A stretch of 64,000 nucleotides of DNA from an uncultured Caulobacter sp. GTDB lineage: Bacteria; Pseudomonadota; Alphaproteobacteria; Caulobacterales; Caulobacteraceae. Position numbers and translations under genes: made by a program. The notes under the pieces are model-generated. The model did not search any database. It saw nothing but the letters and a program-made list of their open reading frames with translations, and was not told where the DNA came from. The stretch spans positions 8,023 through 72,022 of the forward strand of contig NZ_CALCDX010000241.1 of NCBI RefSeq assembly GCF_937900395.1, read 5' to 3'. Positions 41,041 to 49,959 of the stretch are shown in pieces (the first letter of the stretch is position 1; every line of letters begins with the position of its first letter).

Positions 41041-42437
41041 CCCACCCCGCCGACTTCGACCGGCACGTATTTCTCGCGCATCGTCACCAGCTCTTCGGCC
41101 AGCGTGGGGTGCACGGCGCAGGTCGAGTCCCATTGCGGCTTGGTCACGCCCATCTTCACGGCGATCGCGGCCATCTGGATGATCTCGGGGGAGTCAGGCC
41201 CCACCACGTGAACGCCCACCACCTTCTGATCGTCGGCCTTGACGACGAGCTTGATCAGGCACCGCTCCTGCCCGCCGTAGAAGGTGATCTTCATGGGGCG
41301 GAACACCGAGCGATAGATGTCGACCGCGCCGAACGCGTGCCGGGCCTCGGCCTCGGTCATGCCGACCGCGCCGACTGGCGGCTGCGAGAACACCGCCGAG
41401 GCGACCATGTCGTGATCGAAGGTCGTCGGGTTGTTATGGAACTCGGTCTGGGCGAAGGCCGCGCCCTCGCGGATCGCGACCGGCGTCAGGTTGATCCGGT
41501 CGGTGACGTCGCCGACGGCCCAGATGCTGTCGACATTGGTCTTGGAATAGGCGTCGACGGCGATGGCGCCGCGCTCGTTCAGCTTCACGCCGGCGTTCTC
41601 GAGGCCCAGCCCCTTCACGTAAGGCTCGCGGCCGGTGGCGAACATCACCGCCTCGGTCTCGAAGGTCAGGTCGTTGTTGAGGACACTGAGCAGCGTCCCG
41701 TCTTCCTGCTTCTCGATGCGGGTGTGCGCGCAACCCAGCACGACCTTGATCCCGCGCTTGCCCAGCTCGTCGGCCAGGTGGGCGCGCACGTCGTCGTCGA
41801 AGCCCCGCAGGATGTTGGCGCCGCGATAGAGCAGCGTCGTTTCCACGCCCAGCCCCGCGAAGATGCCGGCGAACTCGACCGCGATATAGCCGCCGCCGAC
41901 GATCATGATGCTCTTGGGCAGCTTGGGCAGGTGGAAGGCCTCATCCGAGGTGATGCCGAACTCGGCGCCGGGGAAGTCGGGCTTCACCGGCCGGCCGCCG
42001 GTGGCGATCAGGATCCTGCGGGCGGTATAGGTTCCGGCGTCGTTCGAGCCGTCCTTGGGCAGCACCTCGACGGTATGGGCGTCCACGATCTGGGCGCGGC
42101 CATGCAGCAGGTGCGCGCCGGCCTTTTGCAGGTTGGTGACATAGATGCCCGACAGGCGGGCGATCTCGACGTCCTTGTCGTGGATGAACTTCTTCCAGTC
42201 GAACTTGGCCTCGCCGATGGTCCAGCCGTAGCCTTTGGCCGTCTTCAGCTGGCTGGTGACCTCGCTGGCGTAGACCATGAACTTCTTGGGCACGCAGCCG
42301 CGGATCACGCAGGTGCCGCCGACCCGGTACTCCTCGGCCACGCCGACCTTGGCGCCGCTCATTGCCGCCAGGCGGGCCGCGCGCACGCCGCCGGAGCCCG
42401 CGCCGATGACGAAGAGATCGTAGTCGTAGTCAGCCAT
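41037..42437 (-). CDS. gor: Glutathione-disulfide reductase
   Basis: A 466-residue NADPH- and FAD-dependent enzyme keeping glutathione reduced. The FAD-binding FVIGAGSGGVRAARLAA lies at the N-terminus, the redox-active disulfide is Cys43-Cys48 in GGTCVIRGCVPKKF, and the NADPH-binding IMIVGGGYIAVEFAGIF follows near residue 175. The dimer-interface His-Pro-Thr block (CAVHPTLAEELV) is present at the end. GGAGG lies six bases upstream of the ATG; a GTG directly before it is less likely. Confidence 0.94.
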   Translation of the reverse strand: MADYDYDLFVIGAGSGGVRAARLAAMSGAKVGVAEEYRVGGTCVIRGCVPKKFMVYASEVTSQLKTAKGYGWTIGEAKFDWKKFIHDKDVEIARLSGIYVTNLQKAGAHLLHGRAQIVDAHTVEVLPKDGSNDAGTYTARRILIATGGRPVKPDFPGAEFGITSDEAFHLPKLPKSIMIVGGGYIAVEFAGIFAGLGVETTLLYRGANILRGFDDDVRAHLADELGKRGIKVVLGCAHTRIEKQEDGTLLSVLNNDLTFETEAVMFATGREPYVKGLGLENAGVKLNERGAIAVDAYSKTNVDSIWAVGDVTDRINLTPVAIREGAAFAQTEFHNNPTTFDHDMVASAVFSQPPVGAVGMTEAEARHAFGAVDIYRSVFRPMKITFYGGQERCLIKLVVKADDQKVVGVHVVGPDSPEIIQMAAIAVKMGVTKPQWDSTCAVHPTLAEELVTMREKYVPVEVGGVG

Positions 42438-42479
42438 CACCGGCCTCCGAACCTAAAGCGTGGGGCTGTATGTAGGACG

Positions 42480-43166
42480 TCAGGGGACCAGGCGCACCAC
42501 GCCCTCGTCCGTACCGACCAGCGCCTCGTCGGCGAGGTCGAGGAACAGGCCGTGGTCGACCACGCCAGTCACGCTCTTCAGCGCCGTGGCCAGGGCGGCC
42601 GGCTCGTCGATGCGCCCAGAGGCCATGTCGTAGATCAGGTTGCCGCCGTCGGTGACGACGACGCCCCGCTCGGCCGTGCGCAGGCGCGGCGGCGGCAGGT
42701 CGAACTCGGCGGCGATGTCGGCCAGGCGGTGGCCGGTGTGAACGTGGCCGAAACGCACGACCTCGATCGGCAGCGGGAACTTGCCCAGGGCCGGCACGCG
42801 CTTGGCGGCGTCGGCGATGACGACGCAGCGGGTCGAGGCTTCCCAGACCAGCTTCTCGCGCAGCAGGGCCGCGCCCCCGCCCTTGATCAAGCTAAGGCCC
42901 GGCCCGATCTCGTCGGCGCCGTCCACGGTCAGGTCGATGGTCTTGACGTCATCGAGAGCGACCAGCGGGATGCCCAACTCGCGCGCCAGGGCGGCGGTGG
43001 CGTCCGAGGTCGGAACGCCCTTGATGTCCGCCAGCTTGCGGGCGGCCAGCGCCTTGACGAACCACGCCGCGGTCGAGCCCGTGCCCAGGCCCACCACCAT
43101 GCCGTTCTCAACGAGTTGCGCGGCGGCCTCGCCCGAGGCGCGCTTCTGATCGTCGGCGCTGCTCAT
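42480..43166 (-). CDS. rpiA: Ribose-5-phosphate isomerase A
   Basis: A 228-residue enzyme that interconverts ribose 5-phosphate and ribulose 5-phosphate. The conserved blocks are [12 protein letters not shown] near the N-terminus, TVDGADEI (catalytic Asp), [12 protein letters not shown] (catalytic Glu nearby) and DGGNLIYD. Its ATG overlaps the glmU stop (ATGA), so translation is coupled. gor follows 42 bases later. Confidence 0.95.
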   Translation of the reverse strand: MSSADDQKRASGEAAAQLVENGMVVGLGTGSTAAWFVKALAARKLADIKGVPTSDATAALARELGIPLVALDDVKTIDLTVDGADEIGPGLSLIKGGGAALLREKLVWEASTRCVVIADAAKRVPALGKFPLPIEVVRFGHVHTGHRLADIAAEFDLPPPRLRTAERGVVVTDGGNLIYDMASGRIDEPAALATALKSVTGVVDHGLFLDLADEALVGTDEGVVRLVP

Positions 43167-44542
43167 TTCGTCTTCGCGTCCTTCTTGGCTTGCTTCAGGG
43201 CGCGGAACTTGGTCGCCCACCCCGCCTTGATCGTCTGTTCCGGACGCGCCAGGGCCAGCGCCCCGTCCTCGACGTCCTTGGTGATCACCGAGCCCGAGCC
43301 GGTCATGGCCCCGTCGCCCACCCGCACGGGCGCGACCAGGGCGCTGTTGGACCCGATGAAGGCGCCCTTGCCGACGTGGGTCTCGAACTTCTCGAAGCCG
43401 TCGTAGTTACAGAAGATGGTGCCAGCGCCGATGTTGGCCTTCTCGCCCACCGAGCCGTCGCCCAGATAGGAGAGGTGATTAGCCTTGGCGCCCTTGCCGA
43501 TCTTGACCTTCTTGACCTCGACGAAGTTGCCGATGTGGGCCTCGGGGCCGATCTCGGCGCCAGGGCGCAGGCGAGCGTAGGGGCCGATCAGGGCGCCCTG
43601 GCCGACATGCGCGCCTTCCAGGTGGCTGAAGGCCTTGATCACGGCGCCGCTCTCGACGCCGACGCCGGGGCCGAAGACCACGAACTGCTCGACCACCGCC
43701 CCGCCGGCGATCTTGGTGTCCCACGACAGGTGGACCGTCTCGGGTGCGGGCATGGTGACGCCCTCGACCATCAGGGCGTTGCGGCGGGCCTTCTGCCAGA
43801 CGGCCTCGGCGGCGGCGAGTTCGGCCTGGGAATTGACGCCCTGCACCGAGGCTTCGGGCGCGAAGGCCGCGCGGGTGACCAGCTTGCGGTCATGCGCCAG
43901 GCCGACGACGTCGGTCAGGTAGTACTCGCCCTTGGCGTTGTCGTTGCGGACGTTGGCCAGCAGCTCGAACAGCACCGAACGATCAGCGGCCAGGACGCCG
44001 GAGTTGCAGTGCTTGACCTGCTTGGTGGCGAGGTCGGCCTCCTTTTCCTCGACGATGCGCAGCAGCACGTGGCCGGGCGCCAGGATCAGGCGGCCATAGC
44101 CAGTGGGATTGTGAGCCTCGAAGCCCAGCACCGCGACGTGGGCGCCCTGGGTGATCAGGTCGAACAGCGGCGCGATCACGCCGGCGGTGGTCAGCGGGCA
44201 GTCGGCATAGGTGACGACGACGTCGCCGTTGAAGTCCGCCAGGGCGTCCTTGGCCGCCAGCACCGCGTGGCCGGTGCCCAGCGGCGGGTCCTGGATCACG
44301 GTGGCGTTGGGGCCCAAGCGCTTGCGAGCGGCTTCGCCGACCTGCGGACTGTGCGCGCCGACCACGACGATGATCCGCTCGCAGCCCAGCCCCTCCGCCG
44401 CATCGATGGCGTGGTCCAGCAGGGTCCGCCCCGCCAGCTTGTGCAGCACCTTGGGCGTCGGCGACTTCATCCGCGTGCCCTGGCCGGCCGCCAGGATCAC
44501 GGCGGCGCGCGGTCGCACAGGCTTCGAGACGGGGACGGTCAT
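43163..44542 (-). CDS. glmU: Bifunctional N-acetylglucosamine-1-phosphate uridyltransferase / acetyltransferase
   Basis: A 459-residue enzyme making UDP-GlcNAc for peptidoglycan and LPS. The pyrophosphorylase N-terminus has [20 protein letters not shown]; the C-terminal left-handed beta-helix is visible as hexapeptide repeats ([10 protein letters not shown] onwards to [14 protein letters not shown]), with the acetyltransferase active-site segment [18 protein letters not shown]. Full length. It leads a cluster with rpiA, gor and a Wzy-family gene. Confidence 0.95.
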   Translation of the reverse strand: MTVPVSKPVRPRAAVILAAGQGTRMKSPTPKVLHKLAGRTLLDHAIDAAEGLGCERIIVVVGAHSPQVGEAARKRLGPNATVIQDPPLGTGHAVLAAKDALADFNGDVVVTYADCPLTTAGVIAPLFDLITQGAHVAVLGFEAHNPTGYGRLILAPGHVLLRIVEEKEADLATKQVKHCNSGVLAADRSVLFELLANVRNDNAKGEYYLTDVVGLAHDRKLVTRAAFAPEASVQGVNSQAELAAAEAVWQKARRNALMVEGVTMPAPETVHLSWDTKIAGGAVVEQFVVFGPGVGVESGAVIKAFSHLEGAHVGQGALIGPYARLRPGAEIGPEAHIGNFVEVKKVKIGKGAKANHLSYLGDGSVGEKANIGAGTIFCNYDGFEKFETHVGKGAFIGSNSALVAPVRVGDGAMTGSGSVITKDVEDGALALARPEQTIKAGWATKFRALKQAKKDAKTK

Positions 44543-44611
44543 GGCTCTCGCGACTCCCTAGAGGCGAACCAAAGTTGCATTAGCCGTGCAATTGGCCGAA
44601 AGGCCAGACCC

Positions 44612-45325
44612 ATGCACGCGCTTCATGACCTGAACGGGGCGACCATCGCCTTCGACCTGGACGGCACGCTGGTCGACACCGCGCCCGACCTTGTCGGCTC
44701 GCTGAACGCCATCCTGGCCGAGGAATCCCTGCCCGCCCTGCCCTTCGACGAGGTGCGGCTGATGGTGGGCCGGGGCGCGCGAGCCCTTTTGGAGCGCGGT
44801 TTCGCCGCCGCCGGCGCGCCGCTGGACGCCGAGCACGCGCCTCCGCTCGTCCAGCGCTTCATCGACCTCTATCTGACCCGCATCGCCGACGAGAGCGCGC
44901 CCTTCCCCGGCGTGGTCGAGACCCTGGCCGACCTGAAGGCCGCCGGCGCGCGGCTGGTCGTCTGCACCAACAAGCTCACTCACTTGTCGGTCGCCCTGCT
45001 GGACGCCACGGCCCTGACGCCCTTCTTCGACGCGGTGGTCGGCGCCGACAGCGCCCCAGCCGCCAAGCCCGACGGCCGCCACGTCGCCGCGGCGGTGGCC
45101 GCTGCTGGCGGCGAGATCGCCCGCGCGGTGATGGTCGGCGACAGCATCAACGACGCCCTCGGCGCAAGGAACGCCGGAGTGCCCAGCGTGCTGGTTTCCT
45201 TCGGCTACACCGAGGATCCGGTCGAGACGCTGGGCGGCGATCTGGTCGTCCACAGCTTTTTGGACGTGCCGAACGCCTGCATGACGCTTTTGGCCTCTTG
45301 CCCCGCGCCGAACACCGGGCTATAG
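44612..45325 (+). CDS. gph: Phosphoglycolate phosphatase, HAD family
   Basis: A 237-residue phosphatase that removes 2-phosphoglycolate. HAD motif I is FDLDGTLVDTAPDL, motif II CTNK, motif III in AKPDGRH and motif IV VMVGDSINDALGARNAG. The cap domain is a helical bundle as in Gph. AAGG lies about eight bases before the ATG. It is divergent from glmU, with 69 bases between. Confidence 0.9.
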   Translation: MHALHDLNGATIAFDLDGTLVDTAPDLVGSLNAILAEESLPALPFDEVRLMVGRGARALLERGFAAAGAPLDAEHAPPLVQRFIDLYLTRIADESAPFPGVVETLADLKAAGARLVVCTNKLTHLSVALLDATALTPFFDAVVGADSAPAAKPDGRHVAAAVAAAGGEIARAVMVGDSINDALGARNAGVPSVLVSFGYTEDPVETLGGDLVVHSFLDVPNACMTLLASCPAPNTGL

Positions 45326-45372
45326 GCCCCCTCCTCTCGCGGATCGGTCCGTTTCGGACCCCTCCACACGGC

Positions 45373-45447
45373 GGATGCGTAGCTCAGCGGGAGAGCACCT
45401 CGTTCACACCGAGGGGGTCACAGGTTCAATCCCTGTCGCATCCACCA
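45373..45447 (+). tRNA. tRNA-Val (CAC)
   Basis: A full cloverleaf: acceptor GGATGCG / CGCATCC, anticodon stem CCTCG / CGAGG with loop TTCACAC (anticodon CAC), T-arm ACAGG-TTCAATC-CCTGT, and an encoded 3' CCA. Its 3' part (from 45403) is repeated at 55908-55954, so it served as the attachment site of the adjacent island and still gives an intact tRNA. Confidence 0.95.
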
Positions 45448-45449
45448 TT
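45403..45449 (+). repeat. Left attachment site (attL) at the tRNA-Val 3' end
   Basis: It begins TTCACACCG within the anticodon loop and runs to CCACCATT just beyond the CCA. It matches 55908-55954 over 47 bases with two differences (A/C and A/G). Confidence 0.85.
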
Positions 45450-45693
45450 TTCCCCTTATTTCGCAATGGCTTGTGCCGCGCAGAGCGCACCATCTGTGGC
45501 GCTATCGCCTCAGAAACCCCAGTTTCGAGCCCTCCAACCCGCGAGGCGAATACTTGCGAGGACTGGATTTCCGAGGCTGTGAAGAAATCGGCGCGTCCGA
45601 AGTGTTCTCTTACTTGGAAAGGCCACTTCCCCAGCTTCTCACCGCGCGCTGTGCGCCTGAGCTTCTTTCTCATTCCCAGAGTTTCCACGGTGA

Positions 45694-45951
45694 CTTGAGC
45701 GTCTATCCGGCGGCGACTCCTCACCTAGGTTGAACATCGCTCGTGGGCCGGCACCCGCCGGCGTCATTTGCGAGTTCCGCCATGCCGTCACGCCGCACTG
45801 GGTGCGTCACACGGCCTCCGCCCTGCTTATGCAGGCCAATGTCGATATCTGGCTGGCGGCCTCCTACCTGGGCATGAGCGCGATGACGCTCGAGCGTCAC
45901 TACGCTCACCATCGAAAGGATTTCCAGGGCGTCGCCAGGAGGGCGCTCTAG
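45694..45951 (+). pseudogene. Tyrosine recombinase (integrase) C-terminal remnant
   Basis: About 85 codons open after a TGA at 45691, without a clear start. The segment HAVTPHWVRHTASALLMQ has the HxxR catalytic box, ASYLGMSAMTLERHYAHH holds the LG-S region and the probable nucleophile Tyr. The N-terminal catalytic Arg domain and core-binding domain are missing. It lies next to the tRNA-Val attachment site, where an island integrase is expected. It cannot be active alone. Confidence 0.75.
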
Positions 45952-46173
45952 GTTGCCGCAAACGGCACGGGGTGGCTCCTCCGCGCCAGGAGCCGACGTC
46001 GGATCTGGTCCAGGAACAAGACATCTAAGAACCAAGCAACGCCGCTCAGCCGTTCGCTTGTCAGCCTAAGGTTCGTTTCAAGGAAGGTCGTTCACGCGCC
46101 GCAGGCGGCCTTGTAGTCGCCGGCAAGGCTTCGCACATGCGCCACGCCTGGTGCACGTCGACAATGACCATCA

Positions 46174-47739
46174 TCACCGCGTGGTCGCCTCCACCAGATC
46201 GAGACGCGCCCGGAGCGGATCGGCTTCCGCCTTCGGCCCTTGCGCGGCGAAGTCCATGATCTGGTCGGTGGCGGCCTCGTAGCGCGGCCATGCTGGCTGG
46301 CCCGAGGCGCTGGGGACGCCGCTCTTGGCGAACCCAACCCAGTAGGCGTGGGCCGCTTTGGCCGCGGTCGCGTCGGCCTGAGTCAGCGCTGCGCCATAGC
46401 GGGCGTCGACCGTGTCGAACACAAAAGGAATCTCGGTGGCGTGCGGCGCGCCCCACCACTGGCTCCGCATGCTCTCGGCCACGTAGGAGAAGCGGAACTG
46501 ATAGACGGGCGCGCCCTCCTCCGCCATCACGCGCGCCACCGCGCGAGCGGGCTCGATGAACATGCGGTCGCCGGCAGCGGCCCAGCCGTAGACCTTGATG
46601 TCGCCATCGCCCTTGGGATCGTACAGCGCCTCGGCCTCAGCCCGGCGCGCGCCAAATGGCGCGAAGACCTGGTCGCGACTTCCGCCGAAGAAGAAGCCAT
46701 CGGCGCTGGTCGCTCCGACCATCACCGGCATCTTCGTCCAGGCCCCGGCCCTGTAGGCCGCCAGCGGCTCCCGGATCATGATCTTGCCGTCCAGCATCGG
46801 CCCGCCGCCCCAGGTTGGGGTGTTCGAGGTCGCCATGTTGAGGCCATCGACCACCGTCTCGGCCGGCAAGGCGCGAAGCGCGTCCAGCGCCGCGGCGTCG
46901 GTCCCGGAGACGCCCGCCTTGGCCGCGAAGGTCAGGCCCGCCGCTTCTGCCGAGCGCTGCCCCGCCGGCGCGGTCAGCGGCAAGGTCGGAAGCAGGCGCG
47001 GGCGTCCACCGCCAGACTGGATGATGGCCTTGTGGAACAGGCCCTTGGCTTGGGGCGCGGTCAGCAGGGCGTGAACAGACATGCCGCCGGCCGACTCGCC
47101 GAAGACCGTGACGTTGTTGGGATCGCCTCCGAAGGCGGCGATATTGTCGCGCACCCATGTCAGGGCGGCGATCTGATCCATCAGACCGTAGTTGCCGAGC
47201 ATCCCGCCATCGGCCCCCGCCGCCGTCAGGGCCGGGTGGGCGAAGAAGCCGAAACGGCCGACACGGTAGTTGAAGCTAACCAGCACCACCCCGTCCCGGG
47301 CGAAGCGGTCGCCGCTGTAGACGGCCGGCGAGCTGCCTCCATTGACGAAGCCGCCGCCATAGATCCAGACCATCACCGGTCGCTTGATCTTGTCCTTAAG
47401 CGCCGCCTCGGGCGTCCAGACATTGGCGTAGAGGCAGTCCTCGGCCGGCTTCACGCCCAGCGGCGCGGCGTCGCCGGGGAACGGATTCTGCATGCAGTCG
47501 GCGCCGTAGGCTTTGGCGTCTCGCGGCGCGGTCCAGACCTTGGGCGGCTGGGGCGCGCGCCAACGCAGCGGGCCGACCGGCGGCGCCGCGAACGGCACGC
47601 CCTTGAAAGCGGCGACACCCGTGGAAGCTTCCCCGACGACGGGGCCGAAGGTGGTGGTCGCGATGGGGTCGGCCGCCAGGGCCGGCCCGGCATGGAGCGC
47701 CGCCAGGATCGCGGCGGTGGCGATGGTGCGGATAATCAT
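46174..47739 (-). CDS. Secreted type-B carboxylesterase
   Basis: A 521-residue alpha/beta hydrolase of the carboxylesterase type-B/cholinesterase family. The signal peptide ends near ALAAD. EDCLYANVWTPE and the oxyanion-hole IYGGGFVNGG lie in the N-terminal third; the nucleophile is in VFGESAGGMSV near residue 215, and the His in GAPHATEIPFVFDTV. It should remove ester groups such as acyl or acetyl from a glycoside or aromatic substrate. It is the last gene of the island operon, 13 bases after the GH3 gene, with GGGAGG six bases upstream of its ATG. Confidence 0.87.
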   Translation of the reverse strand: MIIRTIATAAILAALHAGPALAADPIATTTFGPVVGEASTGVAAFKGVPFAAPPVGPLRWRAPQPPKVWTAPRDAKAYGADCMQNPFPGDAAPLGVKPAEDCLYANVWTPEAALKDKIKRPVMVWIYGGGFVNGGSSPAVYSGDRFARDGVVLVSFNYRVGRFGFFAHPALTAAGADGGMLGNYGLMDQIAALTWVRDNIAAFGGDPNNVTVFGESAGGMSVHALLTAPQAKGLFHKAIIQSGGGRPRLLPTLPLTAPAGQRSAEAAGLTFAAKAGVSGTDAAALDALRALPAETVVDGLNMATSNTPTWGGGPMLDGKIMIREPLAAYRAGAWTKMPVMVGATSADGFFFGGSRDQVFAPFGARRAEAEALYDPKGDGDIKVYGWAAAGDRMFIEPARAVARVMAEEGAPVYQFRFSYVAESMRSQWWGAPHATEIPFVFDTVDARYGAALTQADATAAKAAHAYWVGFAKSGVPSASGQPAWPRYEAATDQIMDFAAQGPKAEADPLRARLDLVEATTR

Positions 47740-47752
47740 CTGTATCCTCCCG

Positions 47753-49948
47753 TTACGGCTTTAGCGTCCGCGCCTTGACCTTGGCCGCGCCCCGCAAGGC
47801 TAGGTCGGCCGAGGAGGCGCCCACGGCGACCTGATAGTCGCCGCCCGTCAAGCTCCAGCGGTTGGCCTTTGCGTCGAAGCTGGCCAGGACGCGGGGATCA
47901 GCGGTCAGGGTGATGCGGCGAGTCTCGCCAGGATTCAGGGCCACCTTGTCGAAGCCTATCAGCCGTTGCAGCGGCTTGCCCGCCGCGCCCGTCAGATAAA
48001 CCTGCGGCGCGTCCTTGCCGAAGCGCTGGCCGACATTGGCGACGTCGAAGCTGACCATCAGGGTGTCGCCGCCGGTCACCTTCAGGTTCGAATAGGCGAA
48101 CTTCGTGTAGGAGAGGCCGTAGCCGAACGGGAAGAGCGGCTTCTGTCCCGTGGCGGCGAAGCGGCGGTAGCCGACGTCCGCGCCCTCGGAATAGACGACG
48201 TCGAACTTGGTCTTATCCGGAACGGTCAGGCCCGGCAGTTGCGTGCGCGGATACTGATCGATCGAGGCGGGGAAGGTCATCGGCAGGCGGCCCGACGGGT
48301 TGACCGTCCCCAGCAGCACGTCGGCGATCGCCTCGCCGCCCTTCGCGCCCGAATACCAGGCCTCGACCACCGCGCCGGCCCGGTCGAGCCAGGGCATCGA
48401 CACTGGGCCGCCGGTCTGCAGCACCACGATCGCGTTCGGATTAGCGGCGGTGACAGCGGCGATCAGGGCGTCCTGGCCGTCGGGCAGCGACAGGTCGGGG
48501 GCGTCCTCGCCCTCCCCCATCCACTGGTTGCCAAACACCACGACCACGTCGGCGGCCTTGGCGGCCGCGACGGCGGAGGCGACATAGCGGCCGTCGTCGA
48601 AGGTCACCGTGGCCTCGGGCAGCGCCTTGCGCAGCGCCGCCAGCGGCGAGGAGCCGTTGAAGTACTGACTGCGGAACGGGCCCATCATGCCTTCCCCCCC
48701 AAGGGGCACGACGCGCTTGGCGCCGCCAGGCGGCACGACCTGGGACGAGCCGCCGCCCGACAGGACGCCGGCGTCGGCGTGCCCGCCGATCACGGCGATG
48801 GTCTTGGCGGTCTTGGCCAAAGGCAGCAGACCGTCGCGGTTCTTCAGCAGTACGATCCCCTCGGCGGCGGCTCCCTGGGCGACGGCGGCGCCAGCCTCGT
48901 AGTCGACCGCGCCGCCCGGCTCGACCGGCTTGTCAAAGAGACCCGCTGCGAACATTGAGCGCAGAATGCGACGAGCCGCGTCGGAAACGCGGGCGGCGGG
49001 AACCTCCCCCTTCTCGACGGCTGCCTTCAGCGGCGCGCCGAACCAGGTGGTTCCGTCCAGTTGTTCGCCCGACTGCTGATCCAGCCCCTTGAGAATATAG
49101 TCGGTAGCGTGGACCGCGCCCCAGTCCGACATCACCCAGCCCTTGTAACCCCAGTCGCGCTTGAGGACCTCGTTGAGGAGGTGGTTGTTGCCGCAGCTAT
49201 AGTCGCCGTTGACCAAGTTGTAGGCGCACATCACCGAGCCAGGCTGGCCCTTTTCGATGGCGATCTGGAAGGCAAGCAGGTCGCTCTCGCGATGGGCCGC
49301 CTCGTCGATCACCGAATTGGCGAAGTGGCGCTTGGTCTCCTGGCCGTTCAGCGAGAAGTGCTTGACCGTCGAGACGATCCCCTGGTCCTGGATGCCCTTG
49401 ATCGCCGCCCCGGCCAGATTGCCAGCCAGCCAAGGATCCTCGCCCAGATATTCGAAATTACGGCCGTTGCGCGGATCGCGGGCCAGGTTGACGCCACCGG
49501 CCAGCTGGACGTTGAAGCCCTTGGCCCGCGCCTCCCGCCCGACCACCGCGCCGCCGTCATAGGCCAGCTTGGTGTTGAAGGTCGACGCCAGCGACAGACC
49601 CGAAGCCAGCGCGGTGGCCCCGTCGCCCGGCCTCACGCCCAGCGGATTCGTCACGCCCAGGCTGGCGTCGCTTTCGTTGACCGCCGGCACGCCGAGCCGA
49701 GGGATGCCGGGGATATAGCCGGCCGAGCCGATCGCGCCCTCGGGCTTCTTGATGCCGAAGATCGGCATCGACATCGGCCCGTGCAGCAGGCCGATGCGCT
49801 CGTCGAGGGTCATCTCCTTTTCCAGCAGAGCGGCCCGCTCGTCCGGCGACAGCTTGGCGTTCATCCAGGGCCGCGACGCCTGGGCGTGGACGGCGGAGGC
49901 GACGGCGAGCACCGCGAGACTGGCGGCGGCGATCACGGAGCGGTTCAT
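47753..49948 (-). CDS. Secreted beta-glucosidase-type glycoside hydrolase GH3 (gene 1)
   Basis: A 731-residue enzyme with a signal peptide ending near VHAQ. GH3 N-terminal barrel: PRLGVPAVNESDASLGV, NLARDPRNGRNFEYLGEDPW, TVKHFSLNGQE, and the nucleophile Asp in VMSDWGAVH near residue 275. The alpha/beta C-domain starts near IVLLKNRDGLLPL, and a fibronectin-III-like domain (FAYSNLKVTGGDTLMVSFDV) ends it. The general acid cannot be placed by eye. It probably releases terminal beta-linked sugars in the periplasm. It lies 11 bases from the second GH3 gene. Confidence 0.9.
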   Translation of the reverse strand: MNRSVIAAASLAVLAVASAVHAQASRPWMNAKLSPDERAALLEKEMTLDERIGLLHGPMSMPIFGIKKPEGAIGSAGYIPGIPRLGVPAVNESDASLGVTNPLGVRPGDGATALASGLSLASTFNTKLAYDGGAVVGREARAKGFNVQLAGGVNLARDPRNGRNFEYLGEDPWLAGNLAGAAIKGIQDQGIVSTVKHFSLNGQETKRHFANSVIDEAAHRESDLLAFQIAIEKGQPGSVMCAYNLVNGDYSCGNNHLLNEVLKRDWGYKGWVMSDWGAVHATDYILKGLDQQSGEQLDGTTWFGAPLKAAVEKGEVPAARVSDAARRILRSMFAAGLFDKPVEPGGAVDYEAGAAVAQGAAAEGIVLLKNRDGLLPLAKTAKTIAVIGGHADAGVLSGGGSSQVVPPGGAKRVVPLGGEGMMGPFRSQYFNGSSPLAALRKALPEATVTFDDGRYVASAVAAAKAADVVVVFGNQWMGEGEDAPDLSLPDGQDALIAAVTAANPNAIVVLQTGGPVSMPWLDRAGAVVEAWYSGAKGGEAIADVLLGTVNPSGRLPMTFPASIDQYPRTQLPGLTVPDKTKFDVVYSEGADVGYRRFAATGQKPLFPFGYGLSYTKFAYSNLKVTGGDTLMVSFDVANVGQRFGKDAPQVYLTGAAGKPLQRLIGFDKVALNPGETRRITLTADPRVLASFDAKANRWSLTGGDYQVAVGASSADLALRGAAKVKARTLKP

Positions 49949-49959
49949 GGCGGTCGTCC

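Noticed and set aside
45473..45733. Short plus-strand frame after tRNA-Val
   Set aside because: No ribosome site or recognisable pattern; probably island debris between attL and the integrase remnant.
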